Shown piece after piece: positions 26,011 through 40,132 of a stretch of 64,000 nt of DNA. Origin of the DNA: Rachycentron canadum (lineage: Eukaryota > Chordata > Actinopteri > Carangiformes > Rachycentridae); assembly GCA_038496675.1 (NCBI GenBank), contig CM076656.1, positions 21,869,836 through 21,933,835 of the forward strand. The letters run 5' to 3'. A program made the translations under genes and the position numbers. Each line of letters starts with the position of its first letter. Position 1 is the first letter of the stretch. Below the pieces are notes generated by a model. The model worked only from the letters and a program-made list of their open reading frames with translations. It was not told the origin of the DNA and made no database searches.

Positions 26011-29000
26011 AAAAAAAAAATCAGTGGTAACAAAAAAAAAAAAGAAACTATTTACTCAGACATTTCAGTTCAACATAGAAATACATCAAGTCTTCTGTGC
26101 ACTTCCTCCTCCATTTTTAAATGCTACATCAAGCAGCAATGTCCCTCTTTGAGGAAACTATGAAATGCAGACCAGTGAGCAGATTCGTCTTTTATTTATT
26201 TTGTTACCACACAGACAAAGAGCTGTATTATATCTTTACTTTGAAAGCTCCTAGCGGGCTGCCAGTGGTGTGCAGAGACTCGCTGGAATTTGACATCGGT
26301 GCCCCCCCCCCAAGTATATTTTCAGTGTCAGTTTGATGTTCAACAGAGGTCACTGCATCTGTAGATACAGTACCGACCATTATGCTGGATAATGAACACG
26401 GCACTGAACAAATACCACCCGTCCTCCCTGCACAGCGGCAAGACAAGTTTGCAGAGCTTCCTCTTCCCTTGGTCTGTATGAGGGCAAAGCGATACATGGT
26501 GTGTTGGGCTGAGTGGATATATCTGAGGAATACCACCTGCTATTTCTTTTTTTTTTTTTGCACAGGGAGGTAAGACTCCCTGAGGTCTCATTCTTCTGAG
26601 CCTCTCTGATGGAGCAGGAGATAATAATGTCATGACCGGTAAATAATTGCATGCCTCAATAGGACATATGTCAATATGATATGCTGTACGTCCTTCACCA
26701 CTGATGGTCCTTGACCAAACAGAAAGGTGCCTTTGCTTTTCTTCTTCTCCCTGACAATGTCATCAGCTATTTACTAAGGGCAGACAAATTTTGCAGTGTC
26801 CCCGAAGCTGTAAAATTCCTCTTTTGGGGGCATTTTGAATCTTTTACTTTTCCGCCTTATCATAAATAGTGTCAGTTTGAAGGCCAGTTGGCAACGTCTG
26901 CAGTGCAGGACTTCATGGGAGTTGTGTAAATGCATACAAAAATGTCAAACTCTGATCCTTGTCAGCTGGTGAGAAGGATCTGAGAGAGAACTGAAGGATG
27001 CCTCTAAATCTGTCTTTCCTGCAAAATTAACCTGTCATCACTGAGGGGACTCCAAGCAAAAATCCTGCTGACTTTCCCCCCAGTTCAACCATCTCACTTC
27101 CTTTATCTTCCTTTATCTTTCACCCTCTCAGTCCCTTCCTCGCTCCGTCAGTCTCAGCATTCAAAGAAAAATAAATATAAAATAAAACAGCTTACCATGA
27201 TGATAAAGGTGACAGGTCCTATAAAACTCCATATGAAATGATTATCCACACTTAGCCAGCACCTATGACAAAAGACACACACTTCAGATTGAGGCCGTAC
27301 ACACTGGGAAAACAAAATCGGTTGTATTCATGCTTGTGTGGCCGAAATGAATTGAAAGAAATTTATTTTTGGTAACTTGGACTAATGACATTGAGTTAAT
27401 ATTTAACTCGGAGCGCTTTCAAACGCTCTGTTCACAGGCTGAACATTAATATAGTTGTATAAAACACAGAGAACACCCCAAGTAGCCCCTTTTTGATAGG
27501 TGTGTCTTAGCTGAGATATGGCCATTAATCTGCGTAAAAGGCCTTTTCTGCACAGTGCTCTTCTCTTTAAGGGAGCATTTACAAACAAGAGGTCACTGGA
27601 GGGTCTTTGAGCAGAAAGACATTAATGTAGCAGCAGCCCCCCACCACCTCTCCTGAAACCACAGTGTTGAGTCTGTCAGCTGCTTTCAAATGACATAAAA
27701 AATTGAACAGCTGCCCATCCCTGGCAAAAAGGAGCTCAAATGTTTTGGTGTTGTCTCCGGGGATGCGCATAAGGTGCTGGCAGAAATGATGAGTAGATTA
27801 CTTTCCAAAATCTGCCACATACAGACACAGCAGGTAAGCTCACACAGAGCAGCATCCAGCAGGTCTGCTCCGCATTTCCAAGGATTTGTTCAGAAGAGGC
27901 TGCACTTACGCTTTCTCTGTCCCGTAGCTCCCGTAGTCGATGGCTGCCGAGACGCCGACCACGATGGCAGGGAAGAGGTAGCCTGACACGTAGTAGTACT
28001 TCTTCCGCGAGTACTCGCTCTCAAATACCTCCACGAGCATGAGGTACAGCTGCACCCCCTCCAGACACATCCAGGAGAAGGAGGCCAGGAAGAAGAAATG
28101 AAGGATCCCGGCGATGATGGCGCATCCAATCTGAAGTCAAAACAAAAACCAATTGAGGCGATCGAATAATATGTATTCAAGGTGAAACACAGATTCCATA
28201 GTAAATAGATAAATAAATAAAACCGTGATTAACTTTTGGTACAAAAATGATTTAACCACGACACCGTGTCTCTGTAGTATTTCTTTATTGAAGATTGTAT
28301 ATCATATATCCTGTCTTTTATTAAAATCTCCTGAAAAGATGCCGCTGCATCGCCCATTCATTCAGCGCAACACATATCAGAGAAGCTGATGAAAAACGGT
28401 AATGAATATTCATTCACCACATGGGCTCTGAATATGCACAGCTTTAGCTTTCCATCAGCACGGCAGAAATTTAAATGCCATTTGTATTTTAAGGTTCGAT
28501 TTCTGTAGATTTAATCACACAGCTCAGCGATGGAGGCTCCGATTCCCGACTGTATACAGACAAATCTTTTACTGCTCCTCGAAACTGAGGTGAAAAAGTA
28601 GATGAGAAAAAGAAAAAAAAATGGTACGGTTGCAGGCTCAGCCATGGCAACGAAGTCTTTAAGTGAAAGTGGAAAAAAGACCTGTCAAGTGGAAGACATG
28701 GCCCCTTAGTAATCTATATTAATGGTGCTGTCCCACTCATGTCGTGTCAGGGACAAGCAGGGAAGGTTAGGAACAAACAATGGTTAAAGTCTCATCAATT
28801 TCACTCTGAAAGGGTTTTCTGCTTTGTTTTGGGGGGCGAGGAGAGATAAAGTGAGAGGGAATGAATCAAAACCAGATCAATAGGGCGCAATCGTTCCGGC
28901 TTACCCTGGGTTCCGTCATATCGATACCAATTAGGAATATTAACTCGGCAATGAAGAGATTAATGCACAAGTTCTTGTGGATGGTGTTGCGATCACTCTG

Positions 29001-32000
29001 CAGGCCCCGGAAGAAGCAGAAGGTGAAGATGCTGATGCTGAGACAGACGAGGGACACCACGATGCCAACGCGAGTGATGACAGTGAGAAGTAGCTCGTGG
29101 ACTCTGCCGTTTACCTGGAGGCGGGAGGGGGAAAGGAGAGAGCGAGCCGAGTTACAAATGTGCTCATGTCGGGTCTGAGGGGAAGGATGAAAACATTGTA
29201 TTTATCATCACTCTTAGACCACATCCAGCTGACGCCTTAGCCAGTTGGAAAGACAACTTAAAGGTAAATATGCAAAAGAACGGATGTGACATACTGAGAT
29301 TTCATGGTGCGCCATGAGGATGGCAAAGTTGGTGAGATGACTGCAGGAGCAGGTGGTGTGTGTTTTATTGGAATCCAGGAGTTTGCAGCCTTGGGTGGAC
29401 CAGTAGCCCATCATACTCCTCTCAGAGTAATTCCAGAAGGAGCAATTGGAGTTGAAGTAGTGCTCCATCTGCAGATAACAAGAGATATGGTTAAGTGTCC
29501 AAATAATTGACTGCCTGAAATTGAAGTACATGTAGAACACAGAGGCCATTTACCCCCTACTCATACAAAGTATTTTTCCACACTGATATGGATGAGGATT
29601 TTTCACTTCACAGCTCTTATGAAGCAATTCATATGTTGTATCTCATTTGGCACATGCTTGCCAAATCAACCGAAGCGTGGTTGGGTATATGAGGCCTTAA
29701 TAACAGAGAAGCGTAATTGTTTGACAGCATGTCTTTGGAATTGCACAATTTCTCTGATAAAGAATGGAGTCACGCATGGCCCTCTGGGAACTCTAGTGAC
29801 AACTTTAAAAGACGAAAGATAATTGGTGCTCCAGTAATTTCATCCTAGATTGTACAGCTAATCTAGGAGTTAATTCCCCCCACTATAAAAGAAAATGGGT
29901 ATCATTTATATCCCAATGTTGATTAAAGAATTAGTTTTCATTAAGAATTCACTTAGGTTCTAAAGACTCCTTTAATTTGATGCTCAATGACTTAAATAAA
30001 CTGCCGACTGACCTAGCCAGACATTTACAATTCAAATTGCAGATCTTTGTCTACTCTGGATGTTCCCTCCTGGAGTTTTTTTTTATTTGACCTCTCCATT
30101 CATTCCAGCGGGGAGACTCACATCAATGTGCTCCAGGGTAAAAATCACCGGGTCATTAATGAACACGCGGCTGGACTCTTTGTTGAGCGAGGCGGCAATG
30201 ATGTCAGAGTTGACGGCCACCGACACGTTGCGTCCGTAAGCCTCGTTGGCCATCTGGATGGTGGCGTTGTCCGTACTGAGGAACTGGCCCAGGTTTTTGT
30301 AGAGGACAAAAACCAGCTTGGCAACTCCTGTTGAGTGACACACATCAGAGGTTGATTTGGGGAAAAAAAAAAAAAAAAAAAAAAAAAACGAATAGAAACC
30401 TGAGATGACAAAATCTGGACAAAAGGACTAAAAATACTTGAACACTCCAGGTTTTGACGAAACTATTCACGAAAATACATCTGCATGAATGAGCTTTTAA
30501 ATGAGGCCTCCCAAATAACAGGGCTCGGGGTTTTTGAGACAAACTACTTCCTGCCCACCTCCTACTCCAATACAGGCAGATTTTTTTACCCTTTGAAATA
30601 GCAGCAAGAGTCAAACACACATAGTTTCCCACACAATTACTAAGAACTTAATCGTCATCATCTTCATCATCATCTCAGAGTGAGTGTAATTACTTTGACC
30701 AAGTTTCTCTTTTCGTTCTTTTGGTACATTACAGAGCGCTCACCGTTCCGACTGTTGAGCTTGACCGTGTTGGCCGAGAGCTGGATTGAGATTCCTCCCT
30801 TGCTGGATTGTGGGAATTTAAAATCCTGAACCTGGCCATCCGTGCTGAGCACATACACATCCAGAACTGCCAGGTGCAGCGGGGTGGTAGGAGAGGGGTG
30901 GGGGAGGTGTTAGAGAAGAAAGATGAAGGAGAAAGAGAAGGAGATATCAGTCATTACATGACTCAGATTCAAGGGCATTAAACACAAAATGGTGGAGTGG
31001 TGTCGTGAAGCCAAAGCTTTTTCTTCTTCGCTTTTCTGCACACGCTGAGACCAAAGGACATATCAACAACTCAAACAGTGAGCTGCACAATAAACACGTC
31101 AATCACAAAGCGATCATTTCATTCCAGAGAGACTCTTCACTAATAAAACAGTGCAGAGAAAACAACCAAGAAAAAACCCTCCTTATATGGTCTAACAGCT
31201 GAGGAAAATGAGGCAAGGAAGAGGAGGCTGTGGATAAACTATGTAGTTTTTTTCTGACTCCACAGCAGGCTAATGTTCACATTAATGTATAGAGTTACAA
31301 GGTCTAGACGCATACATTTATAAACTAAGCGTGCGCAATCAGAGAATCCAGTCTATTTAATTGTCTGATATTCATCACTTTGTCAGTAAGCGACTCGTTA
31401 AACCTAATATGCGTTGTTTTTCTGTTCCCCCGAGGTTTAAACGCTTATTATGAAAACAAAGTCCTTTTTTTATGTGGCAGCCTTGTTTTCCTATCACACA
31501 AGAGTCACTCTCTCGATGAATTAAACCTAATCAAATTAACTGAGCTCGCATCAATCGAGAACTCCTGTCATTTGCTCGCCACAGACTCGGTTTTACTTAC
31601 TTATATTGTCTGCAGGAACTTTGACAAAGGCAGGTTCCATGAGGTTGTCGGCGAGGACAAAGGCCCCTTCCTCCAAAGTATCCAGTAACATGGTGGCTGC
31701 GTGGGTTTGCTCCGTGCTGTTCATGTCCTGCCAGGACTTCAAGGCCTCCGGTCGCAGAAGGTTGTCCACTGTGTCCACAATGGCCTGTGTCCAGTAAAGA
31801 AACACACAGATAGATACACAAAACAAAGAAACAAAGACACTTTGAGTGAATCAGGAAAAAAACAGAAGATTCATTTCATTCAGTTGCAAGCATGAGCAGT
31901 GACATGCAGACAGACATGAAAGGGATGAAGCATCACATCTGTCTGGATTAAAACAAACATGGTGGGAAGAAATTAAAGAAGCTGAAAGGACATTTCTATT

Positions 32001-35000
32001 TGCATTGCATATATGAGAAGAACAATTAAAGACAGATCATTATTGGATAAGAAAGAAACTGTACTGATCATAAAGGCGAAACGGCGCTGACACTTGGGTC
32101 ACACTGTATTGAGCCTATGAGGTCAGGCCGTAACAGGATATTAAGAGATGGCCTGATGAAAGTCAAAGTACCAAAAGCTATCTAAGTTCTCTAATTGCTA
32201 AGTTCAGAATCCGGCTTGTAGAAACTTTCTTTTTCTTTGGCTTTTAACCTGAGGTCAACTTGTAGTGAAGTTTAAATACTTTACTGCGCATCAAGTCCTT
32301 AGGTCTCCCTGCAAAAAACACAAAAAACATATGCATGTATGTATTGAACTGATTCCTTCATGCAAACATTCCTCTGGCTTCACACTTTCTGCCACGACGC
32401 CGGCTTTTCTTCAGGAAATGATCAAATCAATGCGTCTAATCAGGTAATCAATGCCGGTGATGGCTGGCGGAAAGGGTGGAGGTCGGGGTAGGGGTGTGGT
32501 GGTGGGGGAGCGTGGTGGCTAATGCGATGTTGCGTCAAGTATGGCAGATGTCAGATACCGCTGACTCAACGATCTGTGTCCCAGATCCTCCCGCGCGGCC
32601 ATTAGTCAAATTAATGCTGTCATTTACATCGACGGAGCTTCTCCGACAGTCACGTCCTCCGACTTTAAAGCTACATGTTGTGACACTAAGAGCCAAAACG
32701 GTGATGTGACATTTTTTAGGGAGGTGGTTTGACTGCACACGTGCACATTTTTATTTTCTCCCCTTCCCCTCTTTTCTTTTTTATGAGCGCACGGCCGCTG
32801 ACTGGCTAATTAGCTCGATCCATTTTAATACCATCCCGAAGGAGAGATGTGGATTGAGGGGGGTGACTTTGGTGGCAGGTGGAGGACACCGATCTCCCTA
32901 ATGGTGGAGAGATATATATGACCAAAATACTTTGATGTGTGAGCCTAACCTGTTAGCATTCTACGAAACGGGGGGGAAAAAAATGACCCCGACTAACCCT
33001 ATTAACCAGAGAGAGCTAAAGATTTACACCTTTAATTTATGAAACAAATGACTACTGTGACCTTAAGTCTGTGTACCTGCGAAACAAGACCCACAGTTTT
33101 TACATTACACGGGATGAAAGGTCAGGTGACGGCCCTTGTAATGCAAGGTTTGACTAAATAAGTGAGCTGTGTGTTAGATGTAATATTCAGGAGTGTTTTA
33201 TATGAGAGGGAGCCCTTGTAAAAGAAAAAAAAAATGCAACAAAGCAGTAAATCCTTCAGCAAATGAAGAATAAGAGGAATGTAAGAACAGGATGTTTGAG
33301 TTGTGATGTTATGCATCCAGACGTGCAATCTTGAGTAAACACTTACAAAAGGGAAAAAAACAAAAAAAAGAAAATGAAAAACAAAATACACCATTGCTGT
33401 CAAAGAGAGAGGAAACAAAAAAAAAACAAGAGACACATATACACCAAGAAGCCACCTCAGTAATTGGAGATGACTTCAGTTTGACTTAGAGAGCGCTTTG
33501 GGTACTATTGGTCTGTGTGTAAGGCAATTACACAATTTAAAAAAAAAAAAAAAAAGCAGGAAGCATAGGGAGGAGGGAGGACATGACAGTGCAGAGGGTA
33601 ACATGCTGCTGAATTTGGGCTGGGGAAAATACAGTAGCACAGGGATAGAAGAGGGGAACGGCAGCAAGAGGAGTGGGCAGAAGCATCGCGCCAGTACCTT
33701 CATGTATGCCCTGCATGTCCTTTCTCGTTTTTGAAGCTTTTTCATTAGAAAAAGAAAAAAAAAAAAAGAACAGATAGAAAATAGAGACATAATTTGCACA
33801 AGTTCATGAGCTTGAGTAAAGGATTTACAGAAACAAGGTCCTGGCTGAGCGACGGTTACACAAACAAACTATTCAGCCAGCCCCCCACCGCTAAGTGCAC
33901 CGTCTTCTGTGCCGCCGCTGACCTGATTACCTCAAGGCTGGAAAATAAAAGTCCTTTGGATCACATTCATGACTGAATTTTCTTCTAAAACCCTCCTGAC
34001 ACATCACAGAAGGGCTACGCTTGGCAGAGCCAAATTATGGCCATTACAACAAATGTACAAATAACACCATGAATACAGATGTCTGCACCTTGTCAGAGTC
34101 TAAAATCACGTCAGTTTTTTTTTTTTTTTTTCAGGTTTGTTTTTGTTCTCTTTGTCTCGCAACTTCCCCCGACTTTGAAAAGAAATGGAGAAAGGCACAA
34201 ACTCTGTGACAGAGAAAACAATATCAAACACAAACTATAATGCTGCAGTATTTTGAGGAGCAAAATAAAATTCTGTATTTGACATTTAAATGTATTCTCT
34301 TGTCAGTTAAGCTCCTAAGCCATGTAAACTTTGACTGGAGAGCGATTTAGCCTGAGAGAATTGGCGAGAAAATGAGAGTTAGTGTTTTAGCTTTCGACTT
34401 CTTGTTTCACGTTTTTGTTTTGTTCTTGGGTGGATGTTATCACCTTGTTGAAGCTCCGCCCTGCAGAATCCTTCTCGCTGGGTCTGAGCTCCTGCAGCTG
34501 AGCATCCAGGATGTCCACCAGCTGCTCCATCAGGCGCACTGAGGAGCTGACGTCCCCGGCAAAGATGGGGCCTTTGGTGTGCTTGGCCAGCTCGTTGGCC
34601 AAGTTAGCGGCATTTTCACCGCTGCGGATCTGCGGGGGGGAGAGAGAGTGAGTAATGTTCACAAGAATGCAAGAAGACAGACTTGGATGGTTCTTTACAG
34701 CGCCGCTTCTGACATCAAATCACACTTGAATGAGTCCTTGAAATGCCAGTTATGAAAAAGTATTTTTCTTCACGAAGGAGAAGTTGCCATGGTAGCAGCT
34801 TTTTTTTTTTTTTTTAAACTGTGTGGTGAATTTAAAGAAAAAAACAAACAAACAAACAAATAAATAAATAAAAGGAAGTGAGCTGCTTGCTACGTCTGCT
34901 GCTGGTCTATGACATGCTACGAGTTCTACATTTATATTAGATGTGCCAATACTACATACATTATAATATATAGGCTACCTTTCATATCTATGTCTGTGCG

Positions 35001-38000
35001 TTATGCAGCTTGTGTCATGCTTTTCCTTAACGTATAAGCTCTTTCCACTGGTGCACCTGCAGTTTTACTACTAGATGCTAGCCTTTGCAGTTTTTTTTTA
35101 CAGACTTCTTTTATAGCTGACAAATACTGCTCTCAAGCTAATCTGACCCAGATTTACTACCATCTTTGCAACAGTGATTAAGTTACTGCAGTGTTGAAGT
35201 CCTTTACAAGGACGCCTTTCCATAATTTTCGTCTTCCCCCCCTCTTTGTTTTTAAGAAGCATTGGAAGACAAACAGTGAGGCAGAACTCATACAAACCTT
35301 CTGGGCTACTTGGTTGACCCAGTGGGAGGTACAGTTGCTGAGATCTGGGCCCTTCGGGTGCCAGGCCCCAGTGGAAAGGACACATAAATAAGAGGCTGTG
35401 CCTGACAGGGAAAACAAGAACAGAGTAGTCAAGTTTAATCAAGTCAAATCAAATTTATTTTCCCATGAAGTCCTTCACAGGGCAACAAAGGACAAGGGTG
35501 GAAACAAAAAGAAGAAATTGAACCCAGACAACATATCAACAAGCATGACATTTTAAAATGTTACACAAATAGCCACAGACTCTGCTTGTGTATGCACAGA
35601 AATATCAGCCCTGGCAGATATTTTGTTTCTGTTTTCCATGATGTTAGTCTGGTAAGACTGCACACAAGGAGTCATCAGTTTTGATTCTGCAGAATAATTT
35701 TCTGAAAATCTTTCCAGCATCTCATTGTGGCTGTTTTTGCTACAAAGTGGTAACAATTTTTTTTCTCCCCCTGTTTCTAATTAGCCCTTATTTCACACAC
35801 AAATCAAATGAGGGATGCACATCTCCACGCAAGCTCCAGGAGGAACAGCTGAGCCTGCTCCCCTGCAACACAGCCGTTACAGATTTGCTTAATCATGTTT
35901 AGACCTGGAATGACACAGTTCAAATCTAACACCATTACAAATGGTCTGCACTGATTCCCATCTCACCGACTGAAGCCGGCGCTTATTGCAGATAAAAAAG
36001 ATCAGTGTTATGCAAGAGTATCAGATGGACCTAACAAAACTTGGGTGATGTTCTCTTGGGGCGCTTGAGGTCATATTGAAAACAGCGAGCACACTGCCCC
36101 GAGGTGAGAAGGAGTCCTGTTTACCTCGTGTTCCCTTGGGACAGGGTCGCTCCACGAGCATTCCCCTCTGGGTCTGAGGCCACATGATGTCTCTTTTCTC
36201 CGTGGCCTCGCAGAAGCGCTCAGGTAAAGGGAAGGACTCCAGGGGCGGAGGGGAAGTAGTCTGTGGAATCACAGGAGGCAGCTTGGGCGCTCCCCTGCTG
36301 CCCTCCTTGAGCCCTGTTGTGGTGGTTGTGTTGGCCACACCCCGGTGCACTGTGGTTGTTGTGGTGGTGGTTGTAGTTCTCTGAGGCTGAGGGGACATGG
36401 TGACTTCTGACAGTGGTGGAGCTGTGAAGAGAGAGAGAGGGGGGTGGGGGGGGTGGAGCGGCATTAAATTTGGTGGAACAGTATGATGAGATGATGAGCA
36501 GCCCAATGGGAAAAATGTTATTGCCTCTATGATAGATGGAGTTTGATAGATGGGGATTCTCACTAGGACACGTAATTATTCGTTTTTATCAAACATGATG
36601 GGGATAAAAATAAAAACCAAATGGTAGTTTGACCTGCGGCGGCAGCATACGGTCAGTTCATTACTGTGGCACCCCTTGGCCACATAAAGTGGATTATAGC
36701 ACATATTTTGGTGAGAATACTTTGGCAGGTATTCAAACCTTGACCTCCTGGTGGGCAGATGCCCTAATGCACCACAAAACCTCAGTGGTCTGCCCTGGAA
36801 GTAACATTCCTAATTTTTTTCCTCAACATGTTCAACACTGTAATGCTTATACATCCAAGTATCCTGTTGTGTAAATTGCTGCTAAGTGCTTTGTGCAACA
36901 AGCGTATTTGCCTTCCCGTTGACTATGGCTTATCCAAGGCACTCAGTCTGCAGCGAACAAGACAATAATTACAGTAACATCCTCCTGCCTGGCAATCATT
37001 CTTGCCTGGGAGATTTCGTGGCACGGCTGATTAAATTTCACTAAAGCAACACAGAACCAGTACGTGTAGCCATGGTGCCCGAACCTTCATTTTACAGTTG
37101 TTTCTCCCTACAACTCATACGCTGATAAAGTAGGTGTGCAGTAACTCATGCGATGCCCCAGGCGAAAACAATATGTTTCAGTCCCGAGAAAGGAGAAAAT
37201 AGTGCACTCCTTACATTTAACATGAGCCACTAAGGAAAAACTATGAAGACATTTTTCATGTGATACACCAGAGAAGTATGAGCAGTGCTGTAATTACAGA
37301 TCATAAAAGTTGAACATGAGGGAGTTTCATAGATGAAATGCTGATAAACACAATTTGATATAAATCTACCACAGACTCCAAGTGCAAAAGGAAAGTATAA
37401 CAAACAAATACAAAAATGTCGGCTGAATTTAAAAGGGAAAACCATATCAATCAAAGGCGCTCTGATTGGAATGCAACGTGCATAGTCAGTCTAATCACAT
37501 TTGAGTACTTTGATTTCCTCCATTAGTCTGCCTGTAGAGCATGCAGAGAATGTGAAGAGGTGCCGTTCCACTGCTCGAGCCGAGCACAGTCGACAGCGAC
37601 AGAGAGTCAAAGAGAGGAGGGAGTCAGAGGAAGGACAAGGGGAATACAGGGGGGTGGGGGGTGGGGGGGTGCAAGATGCGCACAAAGAAAAATGATGACA
37701 GGAAAATTTAGAAACAATGGGGCCGAGTTGGAGAAGGAGCGGACAGTTTCTGTCTTCCAGTGGATTGGAGGAGAGGCAGCCAGACACCAACACCTCCATA
37801 TCTATTGCCTCCATTGGATAATGGGTTTGGCTGATAGCCGCCACCCCCCCCCCCACACACACACACACACACCACTGCTACTATCAACATGGGCCCCACG
37901 GTGTGGATGAAAGGCTTCAGCACAGTTGAGCTGAAGGGAAATCATCTTTGAGGCTGGCTGCTACCTGTGGCGAATTAGGCTCTATTGACCAGAGGAGATG

Positions 38001-40081
38001 ACTCTGTGTGTTTCCCCCCTGGTGGGGGCTGTAGGACTACATACACACAAAACACACGCACACACAAGCAGGTGACATGAAGGTGTACACAGCTGACTGG
38101 CTGTTTTGACACTGAGCTGAAGGGAGATTTGGCTGGCTGGCTTCACCTCAGCCTCCTCCTCTCTCACCCCTCCTCCCCTACCTGTATCCTTTTACTCAAC
38201 ACAGTGAAATTCTCGGCTGCACGGCCCGTCACAGCGGTTGAGAGACAACCTGTGCTTAGTGTCCTTTCAGCACCAGCATTTAGCCGGCTGGGAGAAATGC
38301 CTCTCTGTCTCTATTCTGCACCAATACCCTTTTATTGCCATAACCTTTGTTTTTTCCAAGACTCGCAGATGCGAAAGCAATAGTCACCAAAAAAAAAACA
38401 AAAAAAACGTTAAGTTTAAACTCTTCGTGTAATGCTGCATCTCTGTCTGAAGGAAATGAATGTGAGTCAACACACTGTGGCGTGTAAATTATTATCATTG
38501 TTTCTCTTTAAACATCTGGGTCAGGCTTGTTTGGCAAACTTCCAGAAGATCCCCAAGAAACCGTGGGGCCCTTTATGGGTTTCTCATTTCCAAAGTATGA
38601 AAGATGATAACGATAAGATCCAAGTCTCTACGGGTGGGGAGTTTAGAATCCAGACAGAAATAAAATGAAAATGAATCGCTGTTCGGCAGCGTGATTTAAG
38701 ATAAAGGGCTCGCAGCTACAACCAATAAATCAAAGAGGCATCTGCTGTAATCCAAGCACATTCCTTTAGCATGTCAACTAACAACTGTATCTTGTCTACG
38801 CCGCTCACTCAAGAGGACTGCTCGTCATGGCTTGCTGGGATGTCTAGCTCCATGCTCCAGTTACAACATGAACGATTACTTTTACGATCTATTTTTAATG
38901 TCTTTTTTTTTTTTTTTTTGTTACTACCTGGTATCAACAGCAAAACTGTGGCAGTAATTAATGTAAGAGTCGGTTAATACGAAACTAGAACTAATGGGTT
39001 TGGCTTTCTAAAAGCTTTGGAGAGGGATTGCCACAAAGCAAACTGGATGGCTTTAGCTTTGAGAAAGGGGAGCGAGGTGGATTTGCTGACCCTGATGTCT
39101 GTGACAGAAACGCTGTGCTGGCAACGCTGAAAGTCGCTCCTCTCGATGAGAGCGCCATCATCCAATCCAGACATTACAGTACATTAGAACAGCTTCATTA
39201 ACAAGAAACATTATGACAAGGACATAAGTAGAAGGGTTAAAATAATCCTGTTGGGAGGTTTCATTTCATGTTTGTGATGCAAACTAATCCTCTTTCCTGC
39301 GTGGAAAAAAAAGAGGCTAATGTGAGTGTAGGCTATGCTTCCCAGAGAGATTCGTGCATAAACAATGCCACCTCTCTGACCACTGCTGTTCCTGTGTACA
39401 TAGCGTGTCAGACCATAATCCTGCCAGCAACACAATAATCTTATTACCTTTATGACATAGCTTGGTTTAATTTAATCCAATGAAAGCTGTGAGGAATTAA
39501 CCCATAGGTATTAAAATGGACACTCCTCGCAGCCAGTCGCTTCTTCCCATAGATGTGTAAGTGGATAAGTTCATAAGCACAGGCTGAGAGGGATGGGTAC
39601 TGATCTGCTGCTGCAGCCTCTTCCATACCTTTTGTTATTCATAACACGGACCAAATGCTTCAGTTTCCCACTGTGGAGACACACTGAATACTTTCCCTGT
39701 GCAATACTCCTTTGATTATGACAAAAGAAGCAAATCCCACATTTGGGCTATATAGCGAAACCAGGACAGGCTCCTTGATTATTATGTCTCTGCTGCACTC
39801 AGCCCAAGGGGAACCTTCAATTAGCTGTCACAGAGTGCAAGCGCGTGGAGTGATATTCTCCAAAGTACCGCCAATAGTCGGGACAGACTTATTCATAACC
39901 TGTTTGTGTGATTCGACGCCCACACGTTGTTGCACTTGAATGTATCTCAGTGGTTCTGTTATTACCACTGGGGTTATAGGTCTGAGATTGATGACAGACA
40001 ATGAGACAGGAATCCAGGAGAGGAGAGGAGCACGGCTTTTCGAGTGTTGCCAGAGCATATGCATACACAGAAGCACTCAGG

Positions 40082-40132
<51 letters not shown>

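Larger units (their letters stand above)
27263..36124 (-). other. Introns between the compact GAIN/GPS/7TM exons
   Basis: Non-coding intervals longer than 300 bases here are 27263-27909, 28131-28904, 29469-30121, 30328-30743, 30867-31600, 31785-33697, 33737-34443, 34630-35297 and 35402-36124. I see only homopolymers (for example an A-run at about 30363-30387) and a repeat-like stretch at 35435-35520. No extra exon has matching phase and splice sites. Confidence 0.65.

Noticed and set aside
27890..28180. Ser/Arg-rich frame over the TM3-TM4 exon
   Set aside because: Shadow of the real frame, which reads the 7TM sequence with correct splice junctions.
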